Assembly (NCBI GenBank): GCA_018400545.1
Contig: JAGYLT010000065.1
Location: forward strand, 1 to 10,301
Source of the DNA: Bacteroidales bacterium
Lineage (GTDB): Bacteria > Bacteroidota > Bacteroidia > Bacteroidales > 4484-276
DNA length: 10,301 nt
Direction of reading: 5' to 3'
A model generated the notes under the pieces. It was given only the letters and a program-made list of their open reading frames with translations, had not been told where the DNA came from and made no database searches. The position numbers and the translations under genes are program-made. Positions 6,071 to 10,301 of the stretch are shown piece by piece. Each line of letters opens with the position of its first letter. Position 1 is the first letter of the stretch.

Positions 6071-8887
6071 ATGAAGAAGAAATCCTGGCTTATCATCCTT
6101 TCAGTTTTATTTTTGATTGTGGTGATCGCAATGATATTTGGTCCCGGCATGGCCAAAAATCATGTGGTAAAAAACAGCAGGGAACTGATTGGAAGGCAAA
6201 TTGCACTTGAAAAAATCAGGGTTAATTATTTTACAGGAACTACACGGCTGTATCACTTTAAAATGCTTGAAGCTGATGACAAGGCCGCTTTTGTTTCCTT
6301 CGACACCCTCATCATAAACCTGGTTCCCTATAAGTTGATTGCCAACGAACTGGTCATTCAGCAACTTTACCTGAAAGGGCTTCAAACCAATATTTTGCAC
6401 GATGATACGGTGTTTAACTTCGACGACCTGGTAGCTTTTTACGAAACTGAGCCGGATACCATTCCTCCGGATACCACACAGGCTGATGAGCCATTCAGGT
6501 TTGAACTTTCTGATTTTGAACTGAAGGACGCCAATATCCGGTATCACGATCTGGCCATCGACAAGGTTTGGAACCTGAACGACCTGAATTTTTATGTGCC
6601 TTATGTGAGCTGGGATCAGGAGGAATCAAGCGAGGCGGGGCTGCGATTTAATTTTAGGAACGAAGGTTTTTTCCAGGCTTCCATCAACGCCGATCCGGTG
6701 AAAGGCGATTTTGATGCCAATATTCAGATCAGCAAATTTCACCTCAACAATTTTACCGACTACGCCACAAAGTACCTCAATATCTCCGCTTTGGAAGGAA
6801 AATTCAACACCAACATAAATATCGCCGGAAATATCAATCATCCCGAAAATGCGATTGTTTCGGGGTTGGTGAATTTCGAAAATTTTTCATCTACTGATCT
6901 TACAGAAAAAGAGTACATCAACATCTCAAACCTGGATTGCTACCTCGGCAGAATTGATGCAGCCAACATGGATTTTATCATCGATTCGATAACGCTCACC
7001 AGGCCTTACATCTACTTTGATCTGAATGATTCGACCAACAATTTTTTCGAAGTGATCAATTATGAAGATTATTTTTCGGAAGATGTAGAGGTTGTGGCAG
7101 AAAAAGAACCTGAATTGCCGGATACCGCTGCCAGCCTGATGTATGCCGTAAATCAGGTTCGGGTGCTGGATGGCAGCGTTGATTTTATGGAACGATATAC
7201 CGGAAAGGCCTATGCGTATGATGTTTCGGAAATGAATATCCTGGCCAAAAATATAACCAGCGAAAGCCGCGCGCTGGAGGAAGGCATAGATGCCATGATC
7301 GATTTTAAGCTGAATGGGGATGCGCTGGTGAATTCCACACTCAAGGCCGAAATCAATGCAGGTGATTTTGTAGCGGATGTTGATCTGCAAAACCTGGATT
7401 TGACCGGATTTAGCGGGTATGCCAAAGATTACCTGCGCATCGATGCATTTTATGGAAACGTGAATTCGGAGGTGAAGATCAGGGGAAATCTCTACATGCC
7501 CGATCAGGCCGTTGTTTCCGGAATGGCTGAAGCCCACAGGTTTCAAATTGCAGACGAATATGGCTGGCAGTTTTTTAGCCTTGATACAGCGAAATGCTAC
7601 TTTACGGAGATCGATTCATACAACATGGAGTTTATGTTCGACTCGGTGTTTCTTACCCGGCCATATGTGTATTTTGATATGTACGATTCTACCAACAATT
7701 TTTTCGAAATCCTGGATTACGAATCTGATTACAGCGATACGCTGTCTGTGGAAGGGGAAACCGAACCAATAGAAGAAGCAGGTTTTGATTATGAATACGC
7801 CGTAAACTATTTCAGCATCAGGGATGGTATCCTTGATTTTGTGGATAATACCACTTCGGAGCCATTTCTTTATCTGCTAAGCGATATGGAAATGACTGCC
7901 GACAGCATCACCACCGAAATAAACTGGGTGGACACCTATGCGAAAATGTTGCTCAATCAGCGGGGTGAACTTACGGCGCAGTTCGGGTTTGATCCTTCCA
8001 ACCCCATGGATTTTAAGCTGAATTATGTGATTAAAGATTTCCTGCTCAGCGATCTGAATATCTACTCCCGGCATTTCATGGGTTTCCCGATCCTTTATGG
8101 AGATATGTATTATAAATCTCAAACTTCCATCCTCGATGGGCAACTTGAAAGCGAGAATGAACTGGTGATTGAAAATGTAGAGCTGGGCAGCAAAAAGGGC
8201 GGATTGTACAATCTCCCGATCAGGTTTGCCCTTTTCCTGCTCAAGGACCGTGATGGGGTGATAAATCTGGATGTTCCGGTTCGCGGGGATTTGAACGATC
8301 CAAAAGTAAATATCGGGAAAATCATTTGGAATACCTTCAAAAACCTGATCGTTAAAGTGGCTGCCTCGCCCGTTGATTTTCTTTCCGGCTTGTTGCAGGT
8401 TGATCCAAAAGACATCAAAGCCATTGAGTTCGATTATATGGATACAACATTTACGGATTACCACCGGAAGCAATTGGCCCTGTTGATGGAACTGGAGCAA
8501 AAAAAGGAAGGGCTTGAGATTGAGATGGTGTATTTTAACGATGTGGAAAAAGAAAAAGAGGAGATTGCAGTAGCTGAAGCGGCGAAGCTTTTCGAAACCA
8601 GCACGGGTAAAAGCTACCTCGAATACAATGAAGATTTTATTGATTTTCTGAAAACCGAAACCCAGTCTGATTCGGTGAATGTCGTCGAAGCGTCCGGAGA
8701 TATTGTTCCGGTGCATACCGTCGATTCCATTGCCGGTGTGTTTGCCCAAAGGCGCATGGATTTGCTAACGGGATATATCAGATCGGTGAATGATTCTTCC
8801 GGAATCAAAACGTTTATGCCTCCAACTGCCGCCCCTAAAAATGTTGGAAGCAAGCCCGTTTTTGAGATCAAATACTCGATGAAATAG
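6071..8887 (+). CDS. AsmA-like DUF748 family envelope protein
   Basis: A 938-residue protein with one N-terminal membrane helix (about 5-24, after MKKKS) and a large periplasmic part, so probably anchored in the inner membrane and extending toward the outer membrane. Residues 30-105 (VNYFTGTTRLYHFKM..., FDTLIINLVPYKLI) are AsmA-like. Residues 711-770 carry the diagnostic DUF748 signature: LPIRFALFLLKDRDGVINLD, VPVRGDLNDPKVNIGK, IIWNTFKNLI and ASPVDFL. The middle contains repeated units of about 219 residues; LTRPYIYFDLNDSTNNFFE (309-327) recurs as LTRPYVYFDMYDSTNNFFE (528-546), and a diverged third unit begins near 574. A lysine/glutamate-rich tail (about 780-938) follows. AsmA-superfamily proteins (AsmA, YhdP, TamB) are linked to phospholipid transport and outer-membrane maintenance; a similar role here is inference. 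It follows the DUF481 gene by 25 bp. Confidence 0.85.
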   Translation: MKKKSWLIILSVLFLIVVIAMIFGPGMAKNHVVKNSRELIGRQIALEKIRVNYFTGTTRLYHFKMLEADDKAAFVSFDTLIINLVPYKLIANELVIQQLYLKGLQTNILHDDTVFNFDDLVAFYETEPDTIPPDTTQADEPFRFELSDFELKDANIRYHDLAIDKVWNLNDLNFYVPYVSWDQEESSEAGLRFNFRNEGFFQASINADPVKGDFDANIQISKFHLNNFTDYATKYLNISALEGKFNTNINIAGNINHPENAIVSGLVNFENFSSTDLTEKEYINISNLDCYLGRIDAANMDFIIDSITLTRPYIYFDLNDSTNNFFEVINYEDYFSEDVEVVAEKEPELPDTAASLMYAVNQVRVLDGSVDFMERYTGKAYAYDVSEMNILAKNITSESRALEEGIDAMIDFKLNGDALVNSTLKAEINAGDFVADVDLQNLDLTGFSGYAKDYLRIDAFYGNVNSEVKIRGNLYMPDQAVVSGMAEAHRFQIADEYGWQFFSLDTAKCYFTEIDSYNMEFMFDSVFLTRPYVYFDMYDSTNNFFEILDYESDYSDTLSVEGETEPIEEAGFDYEYAVNYFSIRDGILDFVDNTTSEPFLYLLSDMEMTADSITTEINWVDTYAKMLLNQRGELTAQFGFDPSNPMDFKLNYVIKDFLLSDLNIYSRHFMGFPILYGDMYYKSQTSILDGQLESENELVIENVELGSKKGGLYNLPIRFALFLLKDRDGVINLDVPVRGDLNDPKVNIGKIIWNTFKNLIVKVAASPVDFLSGLLQVDPKDIKAIEFDYMDTTFTDYHRKQLALLMELEQKKEGLEIEMVYFNDVEKEKEEIAVAEAAKLFETSTGKSYLEYNEDFIDFLKTETQSDSVNVVEASGDIVPVHTVDSIAGVFAQRRMDLLTGYIRSVNDSSGIKTFMPPTAAPKNVGSKPVFEIKYSMK

Positions 8888-8952
8888 TTTTTATCCGGGC
8901 TGTTTTCTCAGGCACTACCTTCCATATAGATTTTTTCAGGCAAAACATTTTG

Positions 8953-8960
8953 TACTTTTG
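8953..8960 (+). promoter_or_regulatory. rbfA -7 box (TACTTTTG), decides the start codon
   Basis: TACTTTTG matches TAnnTTTG and ends four bases (CGGC) before the ATG at 8965. The expected -33 position (about 8930-8934) is T-rich but lacks a clear TTTG. The in-frame TTG at 8950 overlaps this box and would lie upstream of the transcription start, so it is not the translation start. The predicted mRNA is leaderless or nearly so. Confidence 0.5.
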
Positions 8961-8964
8961 CGGC

Positions 8965-9306
8965 ATGGAATCACAACGACAGCTTAAAATTTCCAAGATG
9001 CTCCAGCGCGAGCTGGGAGAAATGTTTCAGCGCGAAGGCAAGGGAAAATATAGTGGGGCAATGATCACCGTTACAAAGGTTAATGTAACCAAAGACCTTG
9101 CACTGGCACGGGTGTTTCTCAGCCTGTTTGCAACTTCCGATAAAAAGCAACTCATGGAGTCAATAAAATATCACGCGGGTGAAATCCGGTTCAACCTCGG
9201 TAAACGGATTAAAAACCAGGTTCGCCATATTCCTGAGCTGGAATTTTTTGAAGATGATTCGCTGGATTATATCGATAATATCGACAACCTGTTACACGAC
9301 AATTAA
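8965..9306 (+). CDS. rbfA: Ribosome-binding factor A
   Basis: A 113-residue protein that acts in late maturation of the 30S subunit and 16S rRNA 5'-end processing, and in cold adaptation in the well-studied cases. It has the compact RbfA KH-like fold pattern: N-terminal helix with RQLKISKMLQRELGEMFQ (5-22), strand MITVTKVNVTKDLALARVFL (33-52), helix around 58-82 ending NLGKRIKNQVRHIPEL (77-92), and the conserved end FFEDDSLDYIDNIDNLL (94-110). The length is usual for the family. I use ATG 8965, not the upstream in-frame TTG at 8950, because the promoter -7 box lies between them and MESQRQLK matches the family start. The methyltransferase gene follows after 12 bp. Confidence 0.93.
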   Translation: MESQRQLKISKMLQRELGEMFQREGKGKYSGAMITVTKVNVTKDLALARVFLSLFATSDKKQLMESIKYHAGEIRFNLGKRIKNQVRHIPELEFFEDDSLDYIDNIDNLLHDN

Positions 9307-9318
9307 CCAGATTATAAG

Positions 9319-10155
9319 ATGGAATACGACCCGATAAAAAGATCGCTGGGTGGTTTTTTTAACCGTACGCCCGGGGCAAGAAAAATGTTTTATCGCCTGC
9401 TGGATACACTGCTGCTCAGGACCTGGCATGTGAAAAAAGCATTGCGGAAATATTCGAAAAGCCATGCAAACCAAAAGGTAGATTTTCTGGATGCCGGATC
9501 AGGATTTGGCCAGTACACCTACCATGTGGCAAAAAAGCATCCCGACTGGAACCTGCTGGCCGTAGATATTAAAACAGATCAGATTGAGGATTGCCGGGAT
9601 TTTTTCGGAAAGATTGGAAACAAAAATGTGGAGTTCGAATATGCCGACCTCACCAAATTTGTACGAGGCAATGCTTTCGACCTGGTGCTCTCGGTGGATG
9701 TGATGGAGCATATCGAAGAGGATGTTCAGGTGTTTAAAAATCTGCATCAATCCATGAAAAAGGGTGGCATGCTGATCATCTCCACACCTTCTGATCAGGG
9801 TGGGAGCGATGTGCACGATCATCACAAACATGATGATTACGAAAATGACGGTTCGGCCTCATTTGTGGATGAGCACGTAAGGGATGGCTACAATATTGAA
9901 GAAATACAGGAAAAACTGAAGAAAGCGGGATTTTCGAAAACGGAGGCGAGGTACACCTATGGATGGCCGGGAAAAATTTCGTGGCGGTTATCCATGAAAT
10001 ACCCCATTCTGATGCTCAACACCTCCAAAATTTTCTTTGTTATCGTACCATTTTATTATTTGCTGACCTATTGGTTTGCTTTGCTGATGAATGTTCTGGA
10101 CGTACGATTGAAACATAATACCGGAACGGGTTTGCTCGTTAAAGCGTGGAAATAG
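9319..10155 (+). CDS. Class I SAM-dependent methyltransferase with C-terminal membrane helix
   Basis: A 278-residue protein with a Rossmann methyltransferase core: motif I FLDAGSGFGQY (56-66), acidic residue after strand 2 at D83 (LLAVDIKTDQ), YADLTKF (108-114) as motif II, and FDLVLSVDVMEHIEEDVQVF (120-139) followed by MKKGGMLIISTP (146-157). This is the Methyltransf_11/25-like type that acts on small molecules, lipids or quinones; the substrate is not identifiable. Two additions stand out. An insertion at 161-186 is rich in His and Asp (SDVHDHHKHDDYEND). A hydrophobic segment at about 237-258 (KIFFVIVPFYYLLTYWFALL) probably places the enzyme at the inner membrane. It lies 12 bp after rbfA and is likely translated from the same transcript. 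A role in ribosome or envelope lipid methylation is speculation. Confidence 0.85.
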   Translation: MEYDPIKRSLGGFFNRTPGARKMFYRLLDTLLLRTWHVKKALRKYSKSHANQKVDFLDAGSGFGQYTYHVAKKHPDWNLLAVDIKTDQIEDCRDFFGKIGNKNVEFEYADLTKFVRGNAFDLVLSVDVMEHIEEDVQVFKNLHQSMKKGGMLIISTPSDQGGSDVHDHHKHDDYENDGSASFVDEHVRDGYNIEEIQEKLKKAGFSKTEARYTYGWPGKISWRLSMKYPILMLNTSKIFFVIVPFYYLLTYWFALLMNVLDVRLKHNTGTGLLVKAWK

Positions 10156-10174
10156 GAGGGGAGTTGGAAGTTTG

Positions 10175-10230
10175 GAATTACGAATTTAGAATTACGAATT
10201 TAGAATTACGAATTTAGAATTACGAATTGA
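10175..10230. repeat. Tandem repeat, four copies of a 14-bp unit
   Basis: Four back-to-back units of GAATTACGAATTTA begin at 10175, 10189, 10203 and 10217. The first three are identical and the fourth ends TGA instead of TTA. The array starts 19 bp after the methyltransferase stop and is non-coding. AATTACGAATT-type arrays occur in many Bacteroidota intergenic regions as far as I recall. Copy number is likely to vary between strains. Confidence 0.9.
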
Positions 10231-10270
10231 GTGAGGACTTGGGAGAAAGGGCGACTTTAGTGATCCAGGA

Positions 10271-10301
10271 GACTTGAGAGAACGAAGAGACTTGAGAGAA
10301 C
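10271..10301. repeat. 18-bp-period purine-rich repeat, runs off the window
   Basis: GACTTGAGAGAAC occurs at 10271-10283 and again at 10289-10301, separated by GAAGA, giving an 18-bp period. A decayed relative (GACTTGGGAGAAAG) is visible near 10235. The right edge cuts the array, so its length is unknown. No gene, terminator or promoter was recognised in 10156-10301. Confidence 0.75.

Noticed and set aside
7877..8749. Minus-strand open frame of 290 codons
   Set aside because: Antisense to the DUF748 gene; rich in Ile, Phe and His with no domain pattern.

Overview
The window looks like Bacteroidota chromosome, probably an environmental Bacteroidia. Several genes are preceded by the -7 box TAnnTTTG that is typical of this phylum. 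No gene start shows a clear Shine-Dalgarno sequence. The short intergenic repeats resemble ones I associate with Bacteroidota, and the DUF481 and DUF748/AsmA-like proteins have the form seen there. No CRISPR array, tRNA or rRNA gene was seen.

Layout. (1) 1-1496, minus: a transposase of the IS1634 group (IS4-type DDE), open for 498 codons and cut by the left window edge. Its promoter has a full TTTG-N20-TACTTTTG match, and its -7 box sits inside a perfect 9-bp dyad. (2) 1710-4496, minus: polA, a complete DNA polymerase I with intact 5' nuclease, 3'-5' proofreading and polymerase motifs. The insertion sequence lies directly downstream of it in the same orientation. (3) 4497-5034: a 538-bp divergent intergenic region holding a short dispersed repeat, a 154-bp MITE-like inverted-repeat element and a 16-bp hairpin, plus candidate promoters for polA and for the next operon. 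(4) 5035-6045 and 6071-8887, plus: a two-gene envelope operon. It encodes a secreted DUF481-type beta-barrel protein and a 938-residue AsmA-like DUF748 protein with one N-terminal membrane anchor. (5) 8965-9306 and 9319-10155, plus: rbfA (30S ribosome maturation) and a class I SAM methyltransferase with a C-terminal membrane segment, 12 bp apart. (6) 10156-10301: non-coding sequence with a four-copy 14-bp tandem repeat and an 18-bp-period repeat that runs off the window.

How the parts relate. The core genes (polA, rbfA) are ordinary housekeeping. The DUF481-DUF748 pair suggests an envelope function, possibly lipid or outer-membrane homeostasis, but nothing in the sequence fixes a substrate. 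The most interesting small-scale signals are the dyad over the transposase promoter, the nearly identical promoter-to-start arrangement at the transposase and at rbfA (implying leaderless mRNAs), and the repeats piled up in the polA upstream region. I found no convincing undescribed defence or biosynthetic system.
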